Assembly (NCBI GenBank): GCA_030617585.1
Contig: JAUWVD010000010.1
Location: 1-13,854 of the forward strand
Source of the DNA: Candidatus Methanophagales archaeon
GTDB taxonomy: Archaea > Halobacteriota > Syntropharchaeia > Alkanophagales > Methanospirareceae
DNA: 13,854 nucleotides
Direction of reading: 5' to 3'
Below, piece after piece: positions 1-7,465 of this stretch (positions are counted from its first letter, which is position 1; each line of letters opens with the position of its first letter). The translations under genes were made by a program, and so were the position numbers. The notes beneath the pieces were generated by a model, which saw nothing but the letters and a program-made list of their open reading frames with translations, had not been told where the DNA came from and did no database searches.

Positions 1-233
1 ATTAAGTCAGCTATAGTCGGGGGAAATAGCCAATTTTGGTTGCGGAGTCTTCTTATGAATGCCATAATGTTTATATGTAGCTTAAAGCATATAAAAGTAT
101 CGTAAAGCTGTTTGATTATTCTCATAGGCATCCCTATAAGACTAAAATCAAAACCCGTTTTTTAAATTTGATTGCAATCGCAAAAACAAAATAGCTTTAT
201 TATTATACATACTCTAATATAGATAGTGAGAGG
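1..233 (+). promoter_or_regulatory. Leader and probable promoter region upstream of atpC
   Basis: No recognisable gene lies here. A 34-codon stretch open from base 1 to a TAA at 103-105 has no family signature I know; it could be the tail of an upstream gene or chance. The region is AT-rich. TATA-like stretches are seen at 70-77 (TTTATATG) and 158-168 (TTTTTTAAATTT region). The second would place a transcript start about 40-50 bases before the atpC ATG. A purine-rich GTGAGAGG abuts that ATG and is unusually close for a Shine-Dalgarno site. The choice of TATA box is an inference from spacing and composition only. Confidence 0.35.
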
Positions 234-1277
234 ATGAGCGTATCAGGATATGCATATTCGTATGCACGGGTAATGTCGCGAATGAGCGATATTTTGAGTG
301 AGGGGCAATTAAAAGACCTTATGGCGGTGGGGACTAAGGATGATTTTATATCTTCGCTGATGGATACCACGTATAAGGAGAAGTTAACAAAAGCGCCTTC
401 GGCAGACCTGCGAAATACAGAGCTAGCGCTTAAAGGCGAGCTAATAGACCAATATTTAATGGTGCTGCGATCAACACGCGGCAAAGTAAACGCTTTCTTC
501 GGAGAACTATTCAGAAGATTTGAAGTGAACAATCTGAAAGCCGTTATCATAGCGAAAGCTACAGGTCTATTAACCGAAAAGCCACTCTTCTTCCCGGTTG
601 AAGACTTCTTTGGACGAAAGATGAGCGGATTGTTGGATGCGGATTCGATGAAGAATCTGATAATGCGATTAGAAGACCCGTACAAGCGTGTGTTAGAGGC
701 GGTGCTTCCGGAATATGAAGCGAGTAAAAAGGCATTAATTCTTGAAAGCACTCTCTACCAAGAACTCTGTGGTGCTATATGGGCGCGGATGACAGGGTTA
801 GGTGCCAAGGATAGGGCGATAGTAAGAAAGATAATTGGCACTGAGTTTGACATCATAAACATCACGACTTTGTTAAGATGCAAGGCAGCGGGAATAAAGG
901 AGGCGGAGATGACGAAATACTTCTTACCATATACATATTCATTTGATTTCAATGCGGATAATGTAAAGGCTTCGATGTCCGCGGGAGATGCAAGCACAGT
1001 TGTCCAATTGTTGCCTCCTTCTGCATATAAAGAAGTGTTAATGGGTGCTATTCCCGAGTATGAAGAAGAACAATCACTTATCCCTTTTGAACGAGCACTA
1101 AGAAATCTATTTTTCTACACTATAAAGAATACACTACGTGGCGCTCCTATCAATATTGGTACGATAATAGGTTTCCTTTACCTCAAGGAACTAGAAATAA
1201 AAAACCTTTGTACTATCTCTGTATGTAAAGAGAATGATCTATCGGCAGAAGAGACAATGGGGCTTGTTATGTTATAA
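234..1277 (+). CDS. atpC: A/V-type ATP synthase subunit C (central stalk socket)
   Basis: This is the 347-residue subunit C (family of NtpC/AhaC and eukaryotic subunit d, vATP-synt_AC39). It is a soluble, mostly helical protein that joins the central rotor shaft (D/F) to the membrane c-ring, so that ion flow turns the catalytic head. The N-terminal pattern GYAYSYARVMSRMSDIL is the family's usual opening, and the length fits the normal 330-390 residues. The rest is helical with repeated short acidic/basic helices and no membrane segment. The ATG at 234 is chosen because the family's conserved YAYxxAR start follows at once. atpI starts 31 bp downstream and is probably co-transcribed. In most archaea the order is H-I-K-E-C-F-A-B-D. 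Here C precedes I, and neither F, A, B nor D is in the window, so the operon is split or rearranged. Confidence 0.9.
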   Translation: MSVSGYAYSYARVMSRMSDILSEGQLKDLMAVGTKDDFISSLMDTTYKEKLTKAPSADLRNTELALKGELIDQYLMVLRSTRGKVNAFFGELFRRFEVNNLKAVIIAKATGLLTEKPLFFPVEDFFGRKMSGLLDADSMKNLIMRLEDPYKRVLEAVLPEYEASKKALILESTLYQELCGAIWARMTGLGAKDRAIVRKIIGTEFDIINITTLLRCKAAGIKEAEMTKYFLPYTYSFDFNADNVKASMSAGDASTVVQLLPPSAYKEVLMGAIPEYEEEQSLIPFERALRNLFFYTIKNTLRGAPINIGTIIGFLYLKELEIKNLCTISVCKENDLSAEETMGLVML

Positions 1278-1308
1278 ACTTTAACGGAGTATATATAATA
1301 GAACTACG

Positions 1309-3465
1309 ATGCTTAGACCAGTGGAGATGCGGGAGCTGCGGATTGTCACGTTAGATGAGGATGTAGATCGAGTAATCAAGAGACTAGAAGCACTGGGTAA
1401 TGTGCATCTTACAGATGTAAAGGAGTTCTTAGATGCATGGGAAGGGCTAATAGAACCCTCAAAGGCGGATACGAAGCTGATAAAAAGCTCTGAACTATTG
1501 GCAAGGCTAGATAGCATAATCTCGATTTTACAGCCTGCGGAAGTAGAGAAGAAGAGCCTAAAGGAGACGCTATTTAAAGCGCCGGAAGAAGAGCAGATAG
1601 ACCGGATAAAAGTAGAGGGGCCAAATTTGGCTGAGATGGAGCGGGAGTTAGATAGCTTAGAGGCGACAGTAAATAAGTTAATAGCGAGTAATGAGAGTTC
1701 AAAAGAGAAATTATCAAATACAAAGGATATATTACGTGTATTAGCGTTATTAGACGATTTTGAGATTGATTTGGATTTCATAGGCGAAAAGGAATTTGTT
1801 AGTGTGCACACGGGCAATTTACCGAGCGTGAATTTGGAAGCGTTGAGATCAAATCTCGAAGCGGAAACCGGTGAAAATAACTTTATTGCTTCTAAGGCCA
1901 TAACCGATGAAGTATCTTTTGCTATCATTGTGGCCTTGAAAAGTGATAAGGATGCAGTAGCGAAAGTGCTGAGGGCCGCGGACTTTGAAATATGGCAACG
2001 ACCTCCGCTGGACGATATACCCAAGAGAACAAAAGAAGCAATAGCGGCATTAAAAGCAAAGGTTGCAGAATTGGAGAGCGGTATAAAGGATAATGAGCGT
2101 GAATTAGCGGTAATAAGAGATGAAAAGTCTAATGATTTGCTAGTGATGCATGAACTCGTGCAAATAGAGGAGAACCGGGAGAAGGCAAAGGTTCTTTTCG
2201 GTAAAAGTGCACGTACGCGTGTTATAGAAGGATGGACACCGAAAGAAGATGTTGACCGTGTAATAGACGGTATAAATGATGAGACATCGGGATTTTGCGT
2301 TATCGATGTGAAGGAGCCGAAGAGGGATGACGTACGGGTGCCGTCTTTACTGAAGAATCCGAAAATCGTGAAGCCCTTTGAATCGATAGTGGGTATGTAT
2401 GGTCATCCTTTATACAATGACATAGACCCAACGTTGATTACTGCTATAATGTTCCCTATCCTTTTTGGTCTTATGTTCCCGGACATAGGACATGGAATGT
2501 TTTTGCTTGCGATTGGTTTGGCATTGATGTTTGCTTTTAAGGGCTTGGGAAAGGAGATTAGGGGTGTGGGCGTAATAGTAGTGTTATGTGGTTTTAGTTC
2601 GTTGATCATCGGCTTTTTATTCGGCGAATTCTTCGGCTTAAGTGAGTATGCAGGCCATTTGGTTCATGATTCTGTGGGTATGAGCATTCCCGAGATGTTT
2701 GTTTTTGAGCCTTTGTGGTTCGAGCCGATCCCGAATGTGACAGTTATGTTTGTCCTAACGATGCTAATAGGGACGCTACACATGGGGCTTGGATTACTGC
2801 TCAGTGCTATAAACAAAGTCTCTAGCAGAGACATGTTCGGTGTTTTATGGGAGGCGGTAAAGATTTGGTGCTTGTTTGGGACTCTCTATTTCTTACTTTT
2901 GTTACTCAGTTCTTCTCTTGTAGGGATAGACATAGGTATTGCGGTTTTCGTCGCTACTGTTATTTCTCATATTGAACCAATGGCCGGTTTGACTTTTTTA
3001 GTAGCACTCCCTGTACTTATACTCTTCGCTTTCAAGGTTGTTTCAGAGTTGCGACATGAAAAGCACGGTAAAGTGGAAAAGGGGGAGAAGCTGTCAGGCA
3101 TGGACTATATCATCATACTCATAGATGGTTTAATAGATGCAGTGCTGGAGAATCTCTTCAGATTTCTTGCGAATATCGTCTCTTACGGCCGTATTCTCGC
3201 GTTAGCATTATGTCATGCGGCGTTAATGGAAGTGTTCATTCTTTTGGCGTTCATGTGTTGGGGTAGTATCGCAATAATAGGGCCGGTGATAGGTATTATT
3301 ATATTCGTAGCCGGGAATGCGGTAGTGATCGTGCTCGAGGCGATAATGGCAGGCATCCACACAATCAGGCTGCATTTCTACGAGTGGTTCACGAAGTTCT
3401 ATGATGGTGGCGGGGTAGAGTTCTCGCCGTTCCGATTTAGCAGGACCTATACGGCAAGGGAATGA
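1309..3465 (+). CDS. atpI: A/V-type ATP synthase subunit I (membrane stator, a-subunit)
   Basis: This is the 718-residue subunit I (V_ATPase_I family, NtpI/AhaI, homologue of yeast Vph1). It forms the two half-channels through which H+ or Na+ reaches the c-ring. Residues 1 to about 365 are the soluble arm: the opening MLRPVEMRELRIV, a D/E/K-rich coiled-coil stretch near 105-135 and another near 240-290. From about 375 on there are roughly eight hydrophobic segments. The family motif around FPDIGHG (residues 390-396) is present. The functional arginine lies in SYGRILAL (R628), and a second arginine in HTIRLHFYEW (R687) is followed by the typical C-terminal FYxGGGxxFxPF ending. By alignment of motifs these correspond to the two essential arginines of Vph1. 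Length is normal for the family (about 650-720). No c-ring gene (atpK) is next to it. There is no good Shine-Dalgarno near the ATG; GGAG lies about 20 bases upstream. Confidence 0.95.
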   Translation: MLRPVEMRELRIVTLDEDVDRVIKRLEALGNVHLTDVKEFLDAWEGLIEPSKADTKLIKSSELLARLDSIISILQPAEVEKKSLKETLFKAPEEEQIDRIKVEGPNLAEMERELDSLEATVNKLIASNESSKEKLSNTKDILRVLALLDDFEIDLDFIGEKEFVSVHTGNLPSVNLEALRSNLEAETGENNFIASKAITDEVSFAIIVALKSDKDAVAKVLRAADFEIWQRPPLDDIPKRTKEAIAALKAKVAELESGIKDNERELAVIRDEKSNDLLVMHELVQIEENREKAKVLFGKSARTRVIEGWTPKEDVDRVIDGINDETSGFCVIDVKEPKRDDVRVPSLLKNPKIVKPFESIVGMYGHPLYNDIDPTLITAIMFPILFGLMFPDIGHGMFLLAIGLALMFAFKGLGKEIRGVGVIVVLCGFSSLIIGFLFGEFFGLSEYAGHLVHDSVGMSIPEMFVFEPLWFEPIPNVTVMFVLTMLIGTLHMGLGLLLSAINKVSSRDMFGVLWEAVKIWCLFGTLYFLLLLLSSSLVGIDIGIAVFVATVISHIEPMAGLTFLVALPVLILFAFKVVSELRHEKHGKVEKGEKLSGMDYIIILIDGLIDAVLENLFRFLANIVSYGRILALALCHAALMEVFILLAFMCWGSIAIIGPVIGIIIFVAGNAVVIVLEAIMAGIHTIRLHFYEWFTKFYDGGGVEFSPFRFSRTYTARE

Positions 3466-3485
3466 TTCAGGGATGCATGATACAG

Positions 3486-3506
3486 GATGCAAGTTTGACT
3501 TGTATC
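3486..3506 (+). terminator. Hairpin after atpI, possible terminator
   Basis: A 9-bp stem (GATGCAAGT with ACTTGTATC, one G-U pair, loop TTG) starts 20 bases after the atpI stop. No strong T-run follows, so it is a weak candidate terminator or mRNA 3'-end structure rather than a clear one. Just before it the word GGATGCA nearly repeats (3472-3477 and 3485-3491). Confidence 0.35.
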
Positions 3507-3532
3507 TTGAGATAATCTGTGCACTCGTGTGG

Positions 3533-3540
3533 TTATAAAG
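3533..3540 (+). promoter_or_regulatory. Candidate TATA box for the gene at 3577
   Basis: TTATAAAG lies about 40 bases before the ATG at 3577, which would give a leader of roughly 10-20 bases. With the hairpin upstream, this suggests a new transcription unit covering the unknown gene and truD. Confidence 0.4.
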
Positions 3541-3576
3541 GTAGGTAAAACAAATGTTGTTCTGCTTTGATGTAAA

Positions 3577-4200
3577 ATGGTAGCGATAAAGCGAAAGGGG
3601 ATAAGAATAAAAGAGCTGGAAAACTACGGCTCTTCTCATCATCCGGCATATACAATAAATGTGGAACTAGATATAGACGTTAGTGAAAGCCCGGATACGC
3701 TTCATATGCTTTTTAGCCAAAGTGGACTCATATCAAGAGAAACCATCCCTTTTGATGTGGTATCTGATTTCCGCGGGTCGGCAGATGATAAGCCCTTTTA
3801 TTCCGCGGTCATCATGCACGAAGGCATCACAAAGGAATATCATGTGGAGGCAAGGGACACTGGCGGTTCTACAAAGGCGGGGATAAAGTATGAGCCCGTA
3901 GTATATCCCGAAGAACTCCGTTTGATGCATCCTGCGGAGTTCGCTCAATTGGGTATGGAAGTCAGGGCTTGGGAACTACATAACTACAAGTATTATTTCT
4001 TGCATTTTATCGCCTCTAAACGGTATGAAAGTTTTAATATCCTGGTGAATAGGGAGGGGGCATTGACGGTAATAAGACTAAACCTTGTGGAATCAGGGTT
4101 AGAAGAGAAGAAAGCACCTTGTTCGTGGTATCTGGAGCGGCTTTCGATCTTTGACGGGTTTAACCTGGAGGAGGAAATGAAGAAGGAAATTGATGCATGA
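3577..4200 (+). CDS. Unrecognised protein, translationally coupled to truD
   Basis: I do not recognise this 207-residue protein. It is soluble: there is no signal peptide, no membrane segment and only one cysteine (in APCSWYLERL). The N-terminus is basic (MVAIKRKGIRIKEL). Alternating hydrophobic/polar stretches (TINVELDIDVS, YSAVIMHEGITKEYHVEA, YYFLHFIASKRYESFNILV, LTVIRLNLVESGL) predict a largely beta-strand fold with a helical C-terminus. No catalytic motif stands out. Its TGA overlaps the truD ATG in the sequence ATGA (4197-4200), a classic coupling arrangement, so the two are almost surely co-expressed. In many Euryarchaeota truD sits next to pth2 (peptidyl-tRNA hydrolase), but this protein does not look like Pth2. 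A role in tRNA or translation is suggested only by the neighbour. Confidence 0.75.
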   Translation: MVAIKRKGIRIKELENYGSSHHPAYTINVELDIDVSESPDTLHMLFSQSGLISRETIPFDVVSDFRGSADDKPFYSAVIMHEGITKEYHVEARDTGGSTKAGIKYEPVVYPEELRLMHPAEFAQLGMEVRAWELHNYKYYFLHFIASKRYESFNILVNREGALTVIRLNLVESGLEEKKAPCSWYLERLSIFDGFNLEEEMKKEIDA

Positions 4201-5498
4201 TACTAAAAGCAAGTCCCGAGTTTGAAAAACGAATAGGTATATGGTTTTACAGTACGAATTCGGAAGGAATAGGCGGAACGATAAAAACAATACCGGCGGA
4301 CTTTAATGTTCGTGAAATTACGAATAGAGAAGAGCAAGAAGAAGGGAAATACCTGATTGCCGAATTGACGAAGGAGAACTGGGACACTCATGGCGTGATA
4401 AGAGAGATCGCGCATCGGCTGCGAGTTAGCAGGAACCGAATTGGGTTCGCAGGTACAAAAGACAAATTCGCAGTGACGAAACAGAAGATAAGCATCTGGA
4501 GCACAGAAGAAAACGAGCTGGCGCGAGTAAACATCGCCGATGTATCGTTAGATGTAATAGGTAGGTCGAATAAGGCGGTTTCCTTAGGTGACCTCTATGG
4601 GAACGAGTTTGAAATTGTTATTCGTGGCGTAGAAGGTAGATACGAGTCGGTGAAAGATAAAATTGATGTGATAACAAACGAAATAGGAACTAATGGCGGA
4701 ATAGCCAATTTCTTCGGTGTTCAGCGCTTTGGCATCACCCGCCCGATAACGCATGTCGTGGGTAAACACCTGATAAATGGTGATATAAATGCGGCTGTGA
4801 TGTCTTACATCTCCGACATCTTCCCGGGCGAAAGTGAAGCGGCGAAACAAGCAAGGATGTTATGTAAAAGCGGCAAACTAAAAGAGAGCTTGAAAATAAT
4901 GCCTTTACGGTACGAGAGGGCGATGTTGAATGCGCTGATAAAAAACGACGGGGATTCCCTTTCTGCTTTTCATAGTCTTCCAAAGAACTTGCAAAAACTG
5001 TTTGTTCATGCTTATCAGTCTTATCTCTTCAATATTATTTTGAGTCAACGTATGAAGCGGAATTTACCGTTTAATGTGGCGATAGCAGGCGATGTGGTAT
5101 GCTTTCACAATGAATTTGGATTTCCAGACCCGGATAAGGTGGAAAAAGTCACCGCGAATAAAATGGAAGGTATGAACAGGTTATTAAAGCGAGGTCGGGC
5201 TTTTGTCACCGTCCCCATCTTTGGCTATGAAACTGAATTTGCAGACGGCGTGGTAGGAGCGATAGAGCGAAAGGTTCTGGAAGAGGAAGCGATAGAACTG
5301 GATAATTTTCACATCGAGAAGATGCCAGAACTAAGTTCTAAGGGGACAAGTAGGCCGGTGCTGCTACCGGTGGAGTTAAAACCAGAAATCAGTGACGATG
5401 AGCTCAATCCAGGACAGTTAAAAGTGAAATTGAATTTCTTCCTGCCTAAAGGCACCTATGCAACGGTCTTGTTGCGGGAATATATGAAAGATGAATAA
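4197..5498 (+). CDS. truD: tRNA pseudouridine synthase D
   Basis: TruD converts a uridine in tRNA to pseudouridine (U13 in E. coli; archaeal and eukaryotic homologues such as Pus7 also act at U35 or other sites). The 433-residue protein opens with the archaeal signature around GIWFYSTNSEGIGGTIK, followed by PADFNVREI. The catalytic motif GFAGTKDK places the nucleophilic aspartate at D89. The second family motif NFFGVQRFG is at 171-179, and the C-terminus has the usual AxVLLREYMK ending. An inserted TRUD domain occupies roughly residues 180-340. Length is typical for archaeal TruD. The start is fixed by the 4-bp overlap with the upstream gene and by the conserved N-terminus; a GGAGGAGG stretch about 25 bases upstream is too far to be a standard ribosome site, which supports coupling. 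The gene is followed by a 240-bp spacer. Confidence 0.95.
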   Translation: MILKASPEFEKRIGIWFYSTNSEGIGGTIKTIPADFNVREITNREEQEEGKYLIAELTKENWDTHGVIREIAHRLRVSRNRIGFAGTKDKFAVTKQKISIWSTEENELARVNIADVSLDVIGRSNKAVSLGDLYGNEFEIVIRGVEGRYESVKDKIDVITNEIGTNGGIANFFGVQRFGITRPITHVVGKHLINGDINAAVMSYISDIFPGESEAAKQARMLCKSGKLKESLKIMPLRYERAMLNALIKNDGDSLSAFHSLPKNLQKLFVHAYQSYLFNIILSQRMKRNLPFNVAIAGDVVCFHNEFGFPDPDKVEKVTANKMEGMNRLLKRGRAFVTVPIFGYETEFADGVVGAIERKVLEEEAIELDNFHIEKMPELSSKGTSRPVLLPVELKPEISDDELNPGQLKVKLNFFLPKGTYATVLLREYMKDE

Positions 5499-5523
5499 CA
5501 AGAAAGAATAATTTTTGATAATC

Positions 5524-5669
5524 GGACGCAGATGAACGCGGATAATCAGGATTTAAAATATTTTGATGGTTTAGCTGACGGAGGAGATTATTAGAATCTT
5601 CTATTGAGTTTATAAATTTGATAATTTAAGGAAATAGTTTTCTGCGTAAATCCGTGTACATCTGCGTCC
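5524..5669. repeat. Intergenic element bounded by 20-bp imperfect inverted repeat
   Basis: The left arm at 5524-5543 (GGACGCAGATGAACGCGGAT) is matched by the reverse complement of 5650-5669 with only two mismatches in 20 bases. The 146-bp unit fills most of the truD-DUF790 spacer (5499-5738). Its interior is very AT-rich and has a small stem (AGATT/AATCT) but no coding potential. The GC-rich arms differ sharply in base composition from the surrounding spacer. The size and ends resemble a miniature inverted-repeat element or a REP-like palindromic unit. No clear target-site duplication is visible. From memory, similar GCGGAT/GCAGATG words recur between genes in many environmental genomes; I could not check this. 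Confidence 0.55.
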
Positions 5670-5738
5670 TAAATTAAATTTATGGGTAGAAGTTATACTT
5701 CATATACCTGTAAAAGCTATTAAGAGGCTTAAGAGAAA

Positions 5739-7298
5739 ATGTTACCCGGAGATTTGCTCCTTACGCGACTAAAAAAGGACCGGATATATCCCGATTTTGT
5801 GCCGATAGATGCAGAGCATCTGGAATTAGCCAGGGGGCTTATAGAAGTTTATCACGATTTTAGCGGTAAAAGGAAGAGCGAAATAGACGATATAGTGGCG
5901 GAATTGGAGCAGGGCTTGGATTTCAAACGAATAAGGGGATTGAGAACGCTCTTAGAACGGCGATGTAGCTTCAAATCGCAGTTCATCATTGAACCCGTGT
6001 TGGCACGTAAAGCGGTCTTTGAAGCGGCAAACAGCAGGAAAGTAACTAATAGTAAAGAGCGGGCTGAGGTGCTCGAAGCTGTAGCACGTGAGCAGAACAT
6101 TTCGGTTACCGATTTAGAGCAATCGCTATGGGCAGACCATGAATCCAAGCTGGTATTGTCTGACTTTTTGCCGTTAAATCCGGAAGAGCTGCTTAAGCTC
6201 TATAACCTCTCTCTTGCACAAACGCTATTGTTTAAAGCCACAGGCATGACCATCGCATTTAGAGGCAATTATAAAGATATTTTCCGTAGAATTAAGTATC
6301 TCGGCTTGATGTATATCCAGGAAGACGGGAATAGAGTAAGGATAGAAGGTGCGTCTGCATTACTGAAGTTAAGTGAGCGGTATGGTACGTCACTGGCGAA
6401 ATTGCTGCCTGCGATAGTTAATAGCGATGATTGGGCGATAGAAGCCGAGATTGTCATCAGACGAGACATACCGCGTATTTATCGGTTTATACTGGATAGC
6501 GCGAGTAAGAATTTGTTAATGGCAAAAGAGAACGAGGCAAAAACTACGTTCGATAGTAGTGTTGAGGAACGGTTTTATAATGCGTTCTTAGCCTCACCGG
6601 CATCGAAGGGCTGGGAAGTGATAAGAGAGCCGGACGCGGTTTTCACGAGTAAAGGTGTATTTATACCGGATTTCATATTCAAGCATAAAGCGCTAAATAT
6701 AGAGACATATTTCGAAATCATGGGGTTCTGGACCGAGGATTACATCAGGCGGAAATTGTCGAAACTCAGGGCTCTCCCGTTTCATATCCTGGTGGCAATA
6801 GATAAGAATCTTGCGTGTTTCAATACTGCTAATTTCGTGTTGGAGCTCAATCACCCCGTGATTCTGTACACCCGGAAAGTTCCTGTTGGCGAGGTAGTCA
6901 AATATTTAGCGACGATCGAAGAGAACGAGATAAAAAGACAGGTAGAAAGTTTGAAAGGTGTGCAGATAGAACTTGAGGGTGATATAATCGCTATTACGGA
7001 TATTGCTATGCGATATGAGGTCTATAAAGAGACAGTAAGAGCGTGTTTGAATGTCCCTGACTATGTCGTGTTTAAAGAGGTAGTGGTAAAAAAGGAGTTT
7101 TTGAGAGAGGTAAAGGATAAACTGATCTCTACACATTCGTATGTGGATGCAAAGAGGACTATTGATGGCTTCGGCTTACCAAATCACGATGAAGTTCTGG
7201 CCGAACTAGGATTCAAAGTCAAGTGGAAGGGTTTGGATATTGGTGCTGCAAGTATTGAGTTAAGTTCTTCCTTGTATGGGGGGGGTTTGAACAACTAA
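5739..7298 (+). CDS. bax1: DUF790 family nuclease, Bax1-like (XPB partner)
   Basis: This 519-residue protein belongs to DUF790, whose characterised archaeal member Bax1 is a structure-specific nuclease that binds the XPB helicase in nucleotide-excision-type repair. The N-terminus MLPGDLLLTRLKKDRIYPDF is the usual family start. Residues up to about 270 form the helical N-terminal part, with the family pattern SLAQTLLF near 150. The PD-(D/E)XK-like nuclease core follows: IPDF with D311, then YFEIMGFWT with E326, a Y/K-rich helix (YIRRKLSKL) and strand HILVAID. The C-terminal 130 residues are a smaller domain ending in a Gly-rich tail. Length is normal (450-520). XPB is commonly adjacent in other archaea but is not in this window. 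The region before the start contains GAGG about 13 bases upstream. It is convergent with the minus-strand fibronectin gene. Confidence 0.88.
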   Translation: MLPGDLLLTRLKKDRIYPDFVPIDAEHLELARGLIEVYHDFSGKRKSEIDDIVAELEQGLDFKRIRGLRTLLERRCSFKSQFIIEPVLARKAVFEAANSRKVTNSKERAEVLEAVAREQNISVTDLEQSLWADHESKLVLSDFLPLNPEELLKLYNLSLAQTLLFKATGMTIAFRGNYKDIFRRIKYLGLMYIQEDGNRVRIEGASALLKLSERYGTSLAKLLPAIVNSDDWAIEAEIVIRRDIPRIYRFILDSASKNLLMAKENEAKTTFDSSVEERFYNAFLASPASKGWEVIREPDAVFTSKGVFIPDFIFKHKALNIETYFEIMGFWTEDYIRRKLSKLRALPFHILVAIDKNLACFNTANFVLELNHPVILYTRKVPVGEVVKYLATIEENEIKRQVESLKGVQIELEGDIIAITDIAMRYEVYKETVRACLNVPDYVVFKEVVVKKEFLREVKDKLISTHSYVDAKRTIDGFGLPNHDEVLAELGFKVKWKGLDIGAASIELSSSLYGGGLNN

Positions 7299-7313
7299 AA
7301 TGATGACTTCTTG

Positions 7314-7335
7314 AAAAAAGTCCTTTCGAAGGGCT
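7314..7335 (-). terminator. Minus-strand terminator-like hairpin and T-run
   Basis: Read on the minus strand, AGCCCTT-CGA-AAGGACT forms a 7-bp stem with one wobble pair, followed directly by TTTTT (7318-7314). This is the classical intrinsic-terminator layout and lies about 130 bases after the stop of the minus-strand fibronectin gene, so it probably ends that transcript. It sits just behind the stop of the DUF790 gene and would also protect against read-through in this convergent spacer. Confidence 0.5.
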
Positions 7336-7363
7336 AACCGCCCAAGTAATTGGTATAATTTAA

Positions 7364-7447
7364 ATTGATGTTATCGTGCGAGGCAACGGTGAACGGACAG
7401 TTCTAAAAAGACTCGCTTATAATGTGAGGAAGATTTTTCATTACTGA
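7364..7447 (+). pseudogene. Possible C-terminal remnant of a transposase
   Basis: In the convergent spacer (7299-7465) one frame reads IDVIVRGNGERTVLKRLAYN followed by VRKIFHY and a stop at 7445-7447. The pattern RGNGExxxLKRLAxN resembles the ends of some DDE-type transposases, where an ILRRLALN-like helix closes the protein. A TAA at 7361-7363 blocks the frame upstream, and no start codon or inverted ends are visible. It is too short to identify, and chance is a real alternative. Confidence 0.25.
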
Positions 7448-7465
7448 AGTGCTCAACCTTTATAG

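Noticed and set aside
203..751. A 182-codon minus-strand open frame inside atpC
   Set aside because: It lies opposite the well-supported atpC frame, is rich in Ser, Ile and Phe as antisense frames are, and has no family features.
1281..2024. A 247-codon minus-strand open frame opposite atpI
   Set aside because: It is Ser/Leu-rich antisense of the acidic coiled-coil part of atpI; no start signal and no recognisable domain.
3223..3642. A minus-strand open frame across the atpI end
   Set aside because: Composition is typical of antisense noise, and it overlaps conserved C-terminal atpI sequence and the start of the next gene.
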